Source: Sympetrum striolatum (lineage: Eukaryota > Arthropoda > Insecta > Odonata > Libellulidae). From it: a stretch of 64,000 nucleotides of DNA. The DNA is taken from positions 14,446,001 to 14,510,000 of the forward strand of contig OX388348.1 in assembly GCA_947579665.1 (NCBI GenBank), given 5' to 3'. The stretch's first letter is position 1. Each line of letters opens with the position of its first letter. Below the pieces are notes generated by a model. The model was given only the letters and a program-made list of their open reading frames with translations. It had not been told where the DNA came from and searched no databases. Of this stretch, positions 1 to 12,471 are shown in pieces. A program made the translations under genes and the position numbers.

Positions 1-330
1 CAGATATTTCACTTGACGTGGAATTCTTGAACTGGAAAAGATTGGTGAAATCCTCGGTTTGGAGTGTTTTGATATAGGGATGTGAAGCGTGGATGCTAAG
101 GAAAAAGGAATTCAAAAGTAAGGTGACCTTCGAGTTATGGAGTGCCGTGGAATGGAAAAAGTATGTTGGATTGTTAGGGAAGCAAAGACGAAAGTGCTAG
201 GGATGACGGGAAAGACAGGGTTTTAATTGAAGTTATTGAGTGTCGACTACGGAAATTATTGGTCATGTATTGCGAGTGGAAAGACTGGTAAAGAAAACAT
301 TTGAGGTTAGAATGCAAGGATACTGCCGTT
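1..330 (+). pseudogene. decayed LINE (non-LTR retrotransposon) reverse-transcriptase C-terminal remnant
   Basis: Translated across frameshifts and stops, the segment shows LVKSSVWSV, then GCEAWMLRKK from position 78. Further on, in another frame, is IGHVLRVERLVKKTFEVRMQ. These match the usual order at the end of LINE reverse transcriptases: a K-S-x-V-x-S-V-x-L-Y-G-C-E-T-W-T-L-type block followed by a W-I-G-H-x-L-R block. The copy is cut by the left edge and broken by at least one stop and one frameshift. The same blocks recur near 52.4 kb, 53.85 kb and, on the minus strand, 30.1 kb. Confidence 0.6.
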
Positions 331-2669
331 TATCAAAATGTGCCGTTTAAAATAATAAAAAAATCTTGGATACAAACATTTTCTATCACTTATAACTTGA
401 AGGGAAATTAATAAGGATGAATTGCCATGTAAAACTTACCATAAAATCTGTATATGTCATTACCTTCTTGTATCTCGTAATGAGGAAATCTTCATGAGTT
501 TCTCTGGGCCATTATAAAAACCATTTAAAACTTGAAAAAGGAAGAGTAGTCTCGTTTTTATGCATGATATATGCTATGGTAAATGTGATATTTAAAGCGG
601 TAAACGAGTAATGAGGAAATTCGGTGAGTCTTAAATTCTGCTCAGTATCGTTCTTAATATCATATTTTCAATTGTTTATCCTTTATTACGATTTTGTTGA
701 AATAAAATAAAAGTATATTAAAAGTGTCTTACGTGATCTATGTAAATGGTTCTGGTTCAGAATACTTTATACTGTAACATTTGAATAGCATCAACTCTCG
801 ACTGCCAGTATATTCCTCTTATGATAATCGAAAGAAAAGAAGAACCAGAAAATTAACAGCAAGCGTTAATTTCAGTTTTTAATTTTAGACGTTTCAGAGC
901 CACTTAGAGCGGTTTCAGTAGCTTTTATTGCGTAGTTTTTGAAAATATATTTCTATTATGTTATTGTCATGGTTAGTTATGTTCTAATTGAAGATGCACC
1001 TCATAAATTATTTCACTGTTTTAAGAAATGTAGCAATTTCCTTCTAATGGGTTTTACTTCACACAAGGCTATATTATACACAATCTTTAAGTGTCAATTT
1101 CAGTGCAATTCAGATTTGAAGATATTTAACTTTTCCTGGTCCAGAAATTTTTTTCGTGCCAGCTCCTAAAGCAGGAAATTAACTTTTTGGACTGTTTTAA
1201 TTAAATGTTGAAACGGAAATTCTTTGAAGTATCGTCCTTGTTACGGGGAAATGTCATCTTACTTCTTTGTTTGAGTCATTTAAACTTGTTTCTTTTACCT
1301 CAAAATCACATTCGCTCTTGATGAAGGAAAATGTTAGCTGCTAACGCCCACATATCACTCGACGGAAACTTGGAAATACCTTCATGCATCCGGAGGACAA
1401 AAGTAAATATTAATGTTTCCTATTCCCCTTGAGCTCTCACTGAGACCTCTCATATGTTGCTTAAGCCGATATAATGCGTTTATTCTCCGGCATTGGATTG
1501 AGAAGTTCTCCAGGTAATGCATTCTATTCCCTTATACCTCTATTGATAAAATAATATTTCACCACATAGGATTTCTGTTCGCGCACCTTTATTTTTAATC
1601 TGGGTTAGTGATTTAAACTATTGGACGAGTCAATCTATGCTTTCTAAGGATTCGTAAGGTAAAGAAACAGTTAAAGAAAAATTGGTCGAATCTATTCGGA
1701 AACATATCCCACGGAGAGTGAGGATTTAATTTCGTGCGAGACCGAGTCTTCATGCTTCGCCGCCGCACGGCTCCTTCCTCGCAGTTTCTAAAGCCCACTC
1801 CCGTTGCTTTCCCTGTCTCTCTCTACCTGCACTTCACACAGCCGCTGTAAACCTCCTCAGCGTGGCACTTGATATAACCGAAGAGAGCTGTGGGAGGTAA
1901 AGTGTTTTGGAGAGGTCCTAGTTTCCCGGCGCGTGGGGTTTTCGCCAGCTTCCCACGGCGTGCTCGAGCGCCTCCGGAAAACGTGGCAGATTCAAAGAAA
2001 ACTCGCTTCCGGAAGGAAGTCAGTGGGTATTGTGAGTGGTGGAGGAGGATGACTTTGAGACGCTCGCTACTGGCGCGGAAGGGTTGGGGGAGTTTTAAGG
2101 TGCCGGAAGTTTGAGCACGTGGAGTTTAGAGACACCCGCGGGAGGTGGGAGTGGGTTAAACGAAAATAATGTTAAGGAAGCCGACACGGGGAGAGCGCGT
2201 CTGCATTGTCGCTTGGCGATTAATGTGCCTAACAGGGAAGGCAGTGGGGATTGCGGAAGTTTAAGAAGTTTCGGGGTCCTTCGGTTCGGGGTTCGGCATC
2301 CTCATATTTCCACATACGTGGTAATACGTGTTTTTTTGACCAAAATATGAAATGTTTTTATTACTTATTCTTATTTCCCTTCCTTCTTCCCAGTGTATTT
2401 TTAGTTATTAGTCAATTTCTTCCTCAACTATCGTATTTCATTGTATTAATTACTTTAAGTCATTTTTTCGATAGCTTCATAATTTGTTTTCATAGTTCGG
2501 AAATGCCATGTGTAACGCCCTATTTAATATTTTTGCGGTATTTCGCGTGGTTTGAATAATATATTTGTTCAATGTCAAAAGTTTCCGATTTTTTTCAGGG
2601 AATTTTCTTTTTTGCGTTTTTTTCAGGGACTTGCGCTGCTGGGTTTAAAATTTAAAAATTATTTTTTTT
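331..2669. other. noncoding AT-rich sequence with one G-rich island
   Basis: I see no credible coding exon. Short open frames are composition-driven and match no family I recognise. From about 1780 to 2320 the plus strand becomes GC- and G-rich (GGAGGTGGGAGTGGG-like stretches), giving several overlapping frames in both directions. It may be a conserved noncoding element or a decayed repeat. Confidence 0.5.
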
Positions 2670-2723
2670 AATCCAGGCAACCCATTCACAATTTGATGCG
2701 ATTGTAAGTGGGTTGCCTGGATT
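2670..2723. repeat. hairpin-forming inverted repeat, 15-bp perfect arms
   Basis: Arms aatccaggcaaccca (2670-2684) and tgggttgcctggatt (2709-2723) are perfect reverse complements. The 24-nt spacer itself contains partial complementarity (acaat with attgt), so an extended stem around ttgatgcg is possible. No flanking duplication stands out. It could be a small foldback element or a structured noncoding element. Confidence 0.75.
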
Positions 2724-3482
2724 TTTGTAATCTTTTTATATCTTAGGCTGTTGGTTAATGAATGGTCAGTGCATGAGCTTTTTACTCAATTTAAAAATTT
2801 TATGTAATTTAAACGGATTTATACCGGAACTTTCTTAACTTAATGGCGATTTAAAATGACCGCATTCAAATGAGTTTACCAGTTTGCTGTTATTGTCTTG
2901 ATCGCGATTTGCCAGTTATGGCTGTTCATGAGCTATTAGAAAATATACATGGAAAGAATCAAAAGTCAAGACTATGAAAGAATGTATATCACCTTAGGGC
3001 AAACATACATCTAAAGTAGTTCCAGAAGTCAACTCCGTCAAAAAAACGGCAGAAAATGCACGTATTTCGATAGAAAATTTTGCACTCTGCAAAGAAGATC
3101 TCTCTGTTATGAAAAGGTGACGTCTTTCCTATTTCGGATGCATCCGTATGACTTTATACCAAGCTCCTCGCGAACTTTCTGACAAGTCAATCCTCTCCTC
3201 CGCATGGACATTTGACGCCCTTGCACAAGCCGACATCCTCCCAGCCAACACGTCACCCCAAAGCCACCTTTTAAACGCGTCTCACTTTTTGCAGTCGATC
3301 TTTCATCCTTCGAAGAATCGTTCCCTTTTGGAAGCAAGATGTCTATTGACCCCATTCTGTAGTTGAAATAGCATCAAGAAGATAGCGGCATTCTATCAAA
3401 GGCATATTAATAATGACATATGTTTATTACGGGTGGTATAATAATAACTTCTCTAATGGAAACAGAAACATCCCAATTGCAT
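2724..3482. other. noncoding stretch, nothing recognised
   Basis: AT-rich sequence. Between 3107 and 3366 there are overlapping open frames of about 70-80 codons on both strands. None shows a motif, splice context or low-complexity signature that would support a protein. Confidence 0.45.
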
Positions 3483-3489
3483 CCATTTT

Positions 3490-3626
3490 AATAATTATTA
3501 CTATTTACAAAGAAACACAGCTAGAAAAATCCGACTAGCCGGGATACGAACCCGGGTCCGTGGAGTTGGAGCGATAACGTACGAGCACGCTAAACACTCG
3601 GCCAACACGGCCGGTAACCCCCTTAA
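3490..3626 (-). mobile_element. tRNA-derived SINE with probable 7-bp target-site duplication
   Basis: Read on the minus strand, it starts with a tRNA-like head (…GGCCGAGTGTTTAGCGTGC, an A-box-like stretch). About 40 bases later comes the B box GGTTCGTATCC within a CCCGGGTTCGTATCCCGG T-arm, then CTAGTCGG. A 50-base unrelated body follows and ends in an ATT/TAA-rich tail. CCATTTT occurs at both 3483-3489 and 3627-3633 and is a plausible target-site duplication. The 5' acceptor strand pairs only imperfectly with the 3' strand, so this is a retroposon and not a working tRNA gene. Confidence 0.72.
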
Positions 3627-3633
3627 CCATTTT

Positions 3634-4110
3634 GAATTTAATCTGAATGTCTATGTGGTATGCAATATCGAATACTATGTACTGTATGTTTTGTATCGAT
3701 AATGTTTTTATAATATGTATTTATCTTTCTCATACTGGACCTATTGGATGCAAATCCATTTACTTTTTCTTTTTTTTGTTTTATTTTATGTATCGCATGC
3801 AAGTGTAGTGTACTTACTAGTAGTGTATTTTTACATTTTGTCGTGTTCTTTTTCCTCGTGTTTTAGTTATTACTATCGGTAGGTTTGCGCAGGTTTTTCT
3901 CATCCCCCTTCTTGGCGGGTGTTTTCCTGCAGTGGCATTTTTTCTTAAGAATATCTTAGGTATTTACGTCCACAATTCTTCTAATTAATTCTCATACTGT
4001 TCTCTTCAATTTAATTATTTTATAATTAATGGCGATAGGTTCGAAGGTAGAAGATAGTTTTAGTCTCAATCTCGCCCGAATAAAGACGATTATTATTATT
4101 AACAGTTTAC
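3634..4110 (+). repeat. possible 3' end of a LINE-type retrotransposon with ATT tail
   Basis: The stretch ends ...CTCAATCTCGCCCGAATAAAG and is followed by (ATT) repeats at about 4088-4101. An AATAAA box directly followed by a short tandem tail is typical of non-LTR element 3' ends in arthropods. No coding remnant is visible in the AT-rich sequence before it. Support is limited to this tail architecture. Confidence 0.35.
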
Positions 4111-4193
4111 AATTAATGTATATGAAAAGTTATAAAATAAAATCACAATACAAAATATAATCAAGAAGATAAAATCAATAAAATGCTATCTAG

Positions 4194-4277
4194 AAAATAC
4201 AATCAATGAAATAAAGTCAAGCAAATACAATAAATGAAATATAATCAAGAAAATACAATCAAAAATAAAGAAAATGC
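4194..4277 (+). repeat. 28-bp minisatellite, about three diverged units
   Basis: Units begin at 4194, 4223 and 4251 and share AAATACAATMAATGAAATA followed by a TMAAG-like end. The third unit is partial. Looser A-rich copies of the same words (cacaatacaaaatataatcaag) extend left to about 4140. The repeat has strong strand bias, with purines on the plus strand. Confidence 0.65.
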
Positions 4278-4392
4278 AGGCATTCGATCAAGGGTAGATT
4301 AGTACGTCTTTTCGTTCCTTTAAAGCGGGGTATCTGCCCACCTTTGTTTCACCTCTGGAATCCTCCACCTGCTTCTTTTTTCGCTCGATACG

Positions 4393-4408
4393 CACTCTCT
4401 CTCTCTCT
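4393..4408. repeat. CT microsatellite
   Basis: A run of CT dinucleotides inside a pyrimidine-rich segment. Neighbouring open frames on both strands (about 4288-4813) are produced by this compositional bias. Confidence 0.8.
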
Positions 4409-4819
4409 CGCCGTTCGCACACCTCGTTTGCCCCTCGCATCTCCTCCACTGCATTTATCCGCGTCCTTCCCTTGCCCTTCATACGCGCTGCTTTCTCCCT
4501 GCTTTCATTCCTAACTGTTTCTCTCGGTGCTTGTTTCAACTCCCCCCCCCCCATGAGCTCACTTAGCAACGCTACACCTTTTCGTTCAGTTGTTGAATGT
4601 ACTTCGTTTCCCCCGCTGTGTATTGCCAATCCAGAATCCATCGCAATATTTATTTATATTAGCTTATTAGCTAGAGAATCAGATTGTAGAAAGCATATAA
4701 GGATAATAAATATAGTAAACAAAACCCATTATTTCGGACTTGACTTGGGGTTAGCTTTCCATAGTAATATAGTTTCGTTGACCGTCTTTATTAAGGAATA
4801 TCTTCACGTATAGAATGCT

Positions 4820-7800
4820 ATTAATATAATCAGGGTACGTTGAAATAGAAATTTTACGGTCCCAATTATTTCTTCTTTTAGGCATGTTTACGTTTTTTCT
4901 CAAACTTATCCTCAACTAGCTTACTTCTTATCTTTTCCTGTTTTGTCCTAGACTTATACACTTTAACCATTTCGACACCTTGTAACGTCGGCCCCATATA
5001 ATATTACAAGTCATTTTTGTCGAACATTCAGATACTGGAAGCGATATACCTACATTTTTAATACAAAGAATTACAATGAAATTTCTGAAGAAGATACGAA
5101 TTTTTCGTTCACGTCTCAAATAGTATAGCTACTTGAAAAATAGTAGTTGAAGCTGACCTGGATATGCCACATTCTTTTCTAATGCTAGGTATGACTTGGT
5201 CCACTAAATAGTAAATTAGTGAAAGATGAATGCTTATTAATTATGCTTTCGTCTACATTTACGACGTAAGCACGTGCCACTTTCTATTCATGTTTACACA
5301 TGTGTTTTGCGTTGAAAATCAAAGCTTCCTATTTTTATTCATGCATTTGTTTGCTTATATTACTTAAGCACATCAATTTTTATTCACACTTAAACGTCTT
5401 AAACGTGGCCTTGAGATATTTATTAAGGCATGATCGAGATTAAAATTCCCTTTTTTTCATCTAACAAGGTGGTACTTTTAGGCCTCCTTTTCGCAATAAA
5501 AGTGATTAATTGAGGTTTAATCTCGTTCCTCTTTCTACCTTAATACCTTCCAATCTCCAGGCCATATTTTTTTGGAATCTGAGTGCTTAGTAATCATAAT
5601 AAACAATAATATATTTGGTGAGAAGTCTCAAATTCATCCACATTGAATATTTTCCCCTACATCACCCTCCTATTCTTATACTATATTTTTCACATCCGCC
5701 TATTTCATCTACCCGTGCATCCACGTGTTTAATATAGAGCGAGACTTTTAAGTCCCCGTTTCCCCCGCAATAAAATGGTCGGTCCGCCTCATCCGTAGAA
5801 TCCTCATGAGCTCCCTTCCTCTTCATTCCTCGCTCCGCCCATTACCTCCCACCCCCGCGCTTTCCACCCTAACACTCTATTCCCTCCTCAGATTCATTTT
5901 TTAAAATATCACCCCTTGTTCTCTCGACCTCGTTCCACACCCTCCCCTCTTCCCATAATCCCCTTCTCTCCCGTGGAGATTCTCATCTTCGCTTACTTCA
6001 CCTCCTTTACAAAAGTCATTACACCTCCCTACATTACGTTCCTCGCCTTTAACCCCTTACAATTCCGCTAGGCTCTCATCCTTGGATAGCCCTCTCACAC
6101 CCACTCTCTCTATCTCGCGCCCTCATCTGCTTCTTTTACCGCGCTGGTCAAATATACGTTGTAAAGTTCTTTCCCCCTCTGCATCCCTTTGGAATAGCAG
6201 CCTCGTTGTAGGAGTGGTGCTAGAGGTGATTCCTGCATGATACACGCAGTGCATAGGATGTTTGGCTTCCTAGCGTGTTGACCTTTACGGAGAAAGTTTA
6301 AAGAACGATGCGTGTTTCGGAGTAGGAAATAGAAGTTTGCTTCTCTAGGGATTCATTTTCACATTACTTATACACGTATTAGATTTATGCCTGTGCACAG
6401 CAATTTTCTATTGCGATATCAAACTTTCATACGTGGTAAAGTGAGAATAATTCTAATTTAAGTTACATTTTATACATTATTTATTACATTCAGCGCCCTC
6501 TTCCTTGAACGGATGAGTTTGTTACTTCACTTTAACCACAGCTCTGTCCATAAACTTCCAAATGCAATCTCACAATTGAAGAGATGGGCACGGCGATGAA
6601 AAACTGTAAAACTTATAGCAAATTAGATTTGTTGAAGATTTCAAAGTTAGCAGGATTTCATCTACTTACTCATTTGGGGGTTAAATGTATTTCTCAAAAT
6701 TTCCTGAAATACCTAAATTTCACGATTAAATATATTTTTATGATACTTTTACTTAAAAATGAGTCTTTCTTCAGCATCATATTCTTGCGAAAATGTATTC
6801 GAAGAAAACAGATAGTTGATATTATTATGTTTAATTCTTTAAAAGTAACAATTCATATAGAAAGCAAAATATTCCGTCGACGTGAGAAAGTTTCCCATAT
6901 TTTTAATTCAGTTACCCTTTGGCAATCTTCATCATATTCTTGTCATCATATAATTTTTGGTTAATAATGATTTCGAAAATATTTTTACCTAGTCTTTTTG
7001 AAAGGTTATGTTCATTTCCTTTGGGCAAAAGTAGCTTACACCTACTGCTCTATTTTACTTTTAGAAATAAGATGATTGAAAAACATCAAAGATGCATTCA
7101 CTTGATTGCCCACTTCTCTGTGCCGCGCTCAATCCTCTTTGAATGCCCTTACAGCGAGCTTCTAATATCTTACTGAAATTATTTTTCAACAATCTACGCT
7201 TGGCTCCAAATACGCCCACAATTTCATCATTGGTGAAAATTTCACTGTCACTCGAGATGTATAGTCCGTTAGGACTTAGCGAGGATATTTGTTTCGTCTC
7301 TCCAAGCAATCGTATCCCCATATGATCGCGTAATTTTAAATCATCACCTGTTTTTGCTATCCAACGCGGGTCCTCCAGTCTAATGCCTTCTCCCTGATAC
7401 TTTTATTCTACGTAAAATTTACAGATAATTCATTGGCAATTATCATATGAAAATAAAATCGTCAAAAAATCTTCGATTATACTGATATTTTTCTGCCAAA
7501 TTTTAGATGATTAACTTCAGAAATAGATTTACTATGTATATGGTTTAGGTAGTATTATATACGAGTAGATTCACCAAAGACAGTATGACACTCGATAAAT
7601 GGCATATTTCCTTAATTCCTGTTAGAGATAATTAGTTTTAGCTAGATCTATTTAATTTCAGATTTAGTTTGTTTTTATTCAAACCGGAGTTGGTATACAG
7701 TGATAGTGATAGTGATAGTAACAGTGGTTTTGAGACAATTCAAAGCAGCAAATAATAAAATTAAAATTCCCCTCTTTTTCGAAACACCGAAAATTAATCT

Positions 7801-9570
7801 TGAGAACAATGGGTTGAACCTTGTATAGTATTGATGAATTCCAAAGAGTATTTATTTTCATAGCTACAAAATTAATACCGTAATTTAGATCGAAATTAAA
7901 TATCAAATTGAGATGTAGTAGTGCACTTGATTTGGATTACATTGAAAACTCAAGCTTTTGATTTTAAAAACAGTATTCCTAAAGTACTTCTCTCGCACTC
8001 AATGGTAGTCACAGTGCAAATAAAAACCACTTAAGACCAACTCCATCGCACATGCTATATCGCGATTTTTTCCCCGGCACAAGGAACGGTTATCGGACGG
8101 AATTCATTTTGCAAACCCTTCAATATTTCCCAGAAGAGTATAATCCTCCGATTGATGCAGCAGAAGAACTTCATTTGCAAAAACCTCGAGTGGGGCTCGT
8201 CGATGGCGGCGATCGAGTTGGCAAAACCCCGCCAAAAAAAAGTACCCCAGCGCAGTTCGGATTTACGCTTTGCAATTCATAGCGGTCGCATCGCTGAATG
8301 TGCTTACCAAAGACGTATCCCATTCGTGTTACGGATTCAGTCCATCCCCTCTTCATTAACGCGGATTTCATCCTTATGTCGTTTACGGGGCTTTCCTCCC
8401 ATTAAAACCTAAGAAAACAAAGCTGGAGTCGATCCATAACGGATCTTTCACTCCAACTACGGCTGGAATCATCCCTCTGGTAAGATATTGCGCGTAGAAT
8501 GATTCATTTGGCCTGTGCAAACAGCAGATAGAGGGTGCAAACAGTGCGCCCGTCCGCTCCAATGCATTCTTACCTCGGACTCTGAGTGTTATTATGTTGT
8601 TTGAAATGCAGAATCCGCTCGCACCCGAGTTGGCTCAACACTTTCACCGAATCCACTCTCTCTAACAGATATTAAAACCTGCGGCCGAATCCGTATTAAC
8701 AGAAATGCAAATAAGTCTCCATAAAGAGTTTCCTCGGCCAAAGAGTGGTTGACGGCCCCGAAGGACAATGGATGTCGCGGTGGGGAGGGCTGCATTTGAC
8801 AGTTGCTGAGGTCCGGTGATTTAAGGCGGGCGTCAAATGGGGTGATGAATTCGGAGGTTAGGTTCGGTGACCTTAATTGACTGCGCTGATTACTATGCGA
8901 ATGGGGACTTTACGGAGCTGTCCTGCATCGGAGCAAGTTTTGGTTTATCGCGCGATGGAACTCAATCACAATTGCGAATTGCAGTATTGGTCGTAGCGAC
9001 AAATATCTCCCTGTTGATCACTTTGAGCAGTTGATATCGCGGGGAATTGTGTCACTTGGTTTCACAAAAGTGTACTTGGTTTCTGAGGGAGCTTCAGCAG
9101 TAACTATTTCTTAGTTAGATTTATTTCATGATAGCCTACTAAATGAATATCTTTGTATATATTTCTGTGCAATTTGTGTATATTATTTGACTATTTCTTG
9201 GTGCTTGACTCTTGGAACATCTAGTAAGAGATAATCAATTGAATGTAAACATCTATCTATCTATCTATATATCATCATTACATCGACGACCAAAAATACA
9301 AGCAACTTAAAAATCAATTAGAAAGTATTGCATACCTGGATAATTGAAACAGCCTTATCGACTAAGAATGGAAAGAATAATTTCAAAACTTTTACTTGTA
9401 ATTCCCATCATAATGTGAAGTAGTGGTAAAATTAAGAAGACATAGGAGTTACGTAAACCAACTTTTATTTACTTAAAATCAGAAACAGATACTATAGAAT
9501 CGCTTGTAAAATTTCCTCGAAAATAATTTTAAGAGTAGTTAACTCTGTTACTGTAAATTCCAAATATACA
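4820..9570. other. long noncoding stretch, no gene supported
   Basis: The stretch is mostly AT-rich with no exon I can recognise. From about 5640 to 6180 the plus strand is strongly pyrimidine-rich. A GATAGT-type hexamer repeat lies at 7700-7722 and an ATCT tetramer repeat at 9251-9272. From about 8050 to 8830 the GC content rises and short frames appear on both strands without family resemblance. A minus-strand frame at 7061-7321 has 86 codons and no motif I can assign. Confidence 0.5.
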
Positions 9571-9573
9571 AGT

Positions 9574-9632
9574 AGGTTGTGCATTCGCTTTGATGTAAGC
9601 GACCCCTAATTCGAATCCCGGTTGGACGCCAT
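9574..9632 (+). mobile_element. tRNA-like SINE fragment
   Basis: An anticodon-arm-like hairpin (CGCTT ... AAGCG with a short loop) is followed by a B-box-like ATTCGAATCCCGG and then TTGGACGCC. This matches the order anticodon arm, T arm, 3' acceptor strand of a tRNA. The 5' acceptor strand is not recognisable and the T stem is imperfect. It is best read as a decayed tRNA-derived retroposon fragment. Confidence 0.45.
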
Positions 9633-9639
9633 TGGTGCA

Positions 9640-10490
9640 TCTAAGCTATTGAAGCACTTTTAACAATACTGGTATTAAATTTATTGAATCGCTGACGTAA
9701 TATATGTAATGATGTAATCTCATGAATGATTTAACTCAATTGAAGCTAATTTACGCTTCTGGTCATCATCGATGAAGCCTGTTAAATTGTAATCATTCTG
9801 ATTTTATACACAGACAAATGATTTGATTGTACGTCGATGAATGCGTATTTGTAATGGCATTACCATAAGCTCTTCTGCGACGCCCGCAGCGATTTCGAGG
9901 CGATCAATTCATAATAATCAGTTTAACAGCAATTTAACTTCGTTTGTGTTCTCTCTGACGCATTCAAGGAAAACGTTTCCGCGGAATAATTTCGCCTGGG
10001 AAGCATTTCACTCCTCCTAGAGCGCCTTTAGCAGAAAGACTAGATGACCCCAAAACCTTCATTACGAGATGAACCCACTGAAGTGGAAGATCCGGAAATA
10101 GACGCGTGCATGATGGAGCGGTCGAGAAATCGAAGGGAGCAGAAATTATGGAACGGAGAGGAAGAGCTAGAGTAAAAAGGGACCGGAAATTCGATTTAGA
10201 ATGGCGAATCAGTGGTCGAAAGTGAATGGAAAGGATACATATTTGCATCGACTGGAGCACAACTTTCCCTCGCGAGGGGCATGGAGTTGATACGGAGGCG
10301 GGAAACGCACTATGTGAGTGGCCCGAGGATGGCTTGCCCCCTCTCTGGACGATTTAATTTATCTTTTGTGCTCGAGGTTGTAAAATCCAGAGTCGAATGA
10401 TGCTCGGTAGGTTTAGCACGCCACTGGTTTTTACTTTCTTTCGAGTGCTGATTCAGCTATGGGTAAAGCCGTCTGATTTAATGTAGGCCT
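9640..10490. other. noncoding stretch, nothing recognised
   Basis: It contains short overlapping open frames at 9964-10400 in a moderately GC-richer patch. No domain, signal peptide or splice arrangement supports coding. Confidence 0.45.
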
Positions 10491-10497
10491 TGAAAAT

Positions 10498-10585
10498 GCA
10501 GTGGTACTTCGCTCAAGTAGGTTGGCTTCTGACTAGTTTTTGGGCAGACCTTGATAAAAAAAGTACCTCGGTCGAGTACCACTGC
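10498..10585. mobile_element. 88-bp MITE-like element with terminal inverted repeats
   Basis: The ends are perfect 11-bp inverted repeats, GCAGTGGTACT at 10498-10508 and AGTACCACTGC at 10575-10585. Weaker complementarity continues inward (left tcgctcaagta, right aagtacctcggtcg). The CAGTGGTAC-type terminus resembles ends of small DNA-transposon derivatives, possibly of the pogo/Tigger kind (from memory only). No transposase remnant is present and I cannot fix the target duplication. Confidence 0.55.
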
Positions 10586-10589
10586 TTTT

Positions 10590-12465
10590 GATCGGTATTT
10601 GGTTCGTAAAGATTCCGCGAAGTCTATCTGATACTATCTTCTTCACCTAGGGTTTCATCGTAAAATAACCGCGCATGCACGAGTGCATGAAGAATAGAGG
10701 GAAGCCGAAATGAAATGGTTTCTCCTCATGGTAAATTAAATCAGTATTTTTGTGTTCAGCAGTACCTCAGGATTTGACGACATACTGGGTGAAGTATTTC
10801 AGATAAATAAGATTTGGCTACTAAAAAGCTATTCCAAAAGATTATCTTCGTTAGCTTATTGAAGAGTGTGCCAACATTCAGTGCATTAGACAGCCAACAC
10901 AACTAAAAGTTGAGCTCTTCCTTAGGAATTCTTCAATAATGTTGTCAGGTTTTCTCGAGAATTTTTCCTAATATTTAAGCTATAATTAATCTTCACAAAA
11001 TCTGTCCATGAATTACGTATTTTATTATTCATGTTCACGATTGATTTGAAAGTAAAATGCAATTCAAAGATGTTTGATGTGGATATGACATTGGTTTTGA
11101 ACATAGTAATTTCTAAGTATTGCTGTTTTTGGAAGATATTTTCATAAATTTCATAACGGATTTCATTTCGATTATGTAAGCGATTTAAGAGATAGGTATT
11201 TCATATTTCATGAAGATTCGATAATAACAGATCAACATTAAGTGTGTGAGCATAGTGAAAGGAAAGATTCGAAACTTCAATAGACGATCAAACGTCCCTT
11301 TCACGTCGAGGGACGTGCCACGAGCACAGAATTAACTTTAACCCATTACTGAAGGGCACGCAAGCAGAAATGAATAGTAATAGCTCGTAGCACTATCAGG
11401 AAGTCGTGGATGAACGTGGAATGCTTTTTCTGAAGAGGTTTAAATTGGACTCCGGTGGTTGCCAGGGGTAACAATGGACCTCATTTGACTTGCAAACAAA
11501 ATATTCATTGGTGCGATTGTAGAATTTCTATCTCCGATTGGATTTATAATACCCTCATTTGCATATGAATAATTTCCAGTAAACAAAACCGCGCGGCTTC
11601 GTCGACGTTCTACACGAAGAACCGTCTCTCGCGAAGTTATTTTTTTTCAGGAAGGGTTAGGTCAGAAACAAATTTTGTAAATATATTCTCTCAGAAATTG
11701 ATGGGCGGTGGGTAAGGTCGCCTCTGTTAAAGAATAATAGGATAAAGTGCCTAGGAAATGTACAAAAATCGCCATATCTAAATTAAAATTTATTTAGAGG
11801 GATGTATCTCTTCCTATATACCTTTGTTTCTACAATTGTATTTTTTATGACTTCGCGCTTTTATTGTTTATGACCCATTTTTATATTAGGTTGTGCCGTA
11901 TGTAATTGCTGTAATTGCAGATGAAAATAAAAACTTGATATCACCTATGCTTCTAATGCAGAGATGTCAAAGTATTGCCTCCATAAGTTCCATTAGCTTC
12001 TACGATCCTTTGGTAGATCAAATATTATGGTCTATTATATTATTATAACACAGTGATAAGTTAAATCGTCACTTAATTATTTTTACCCCATCCTTGCAGT
12101 GGGCTCATCTATCATATTTATGGTTAGATTACTACCAAAATGTGTATTTCCTCTGCTTTCACCGTGCTTCAGGATAGAAAATGATACAAAGATAGTTCGT
12201 AAGAATCAGCTACCAGAATCAAATTCACCAAATTCTATCAGCTACACTGCATAGAAATTGGTGAATTAACGCATTAGAACTGTAAGTCATGAGTTGGAGA
12301 CCATTGTTTGAAATGGGTAGAGTATGAATTCCTCAATGAATCTCCCCTTTCCCCTATATTTATTATTTCCCTTTACTAAGCACTTGATTCTTGTTCTAGC
12401 ATTACAAAGTTCAAAAATTATAAACTAAATTGTGATGAAGAAGGATCTGGTGCTTTCCCGGTGCA
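10590..12465. other. noncoding AT-rich stretch
   Basis: Nothing recognisable: no exon, RNA gene or intact repeat. There is a pyrimidine run followed by cag near 11640, with no open frame attached. Confidence 0.45.
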
Positions 12466-12471
12466 GGTGCT

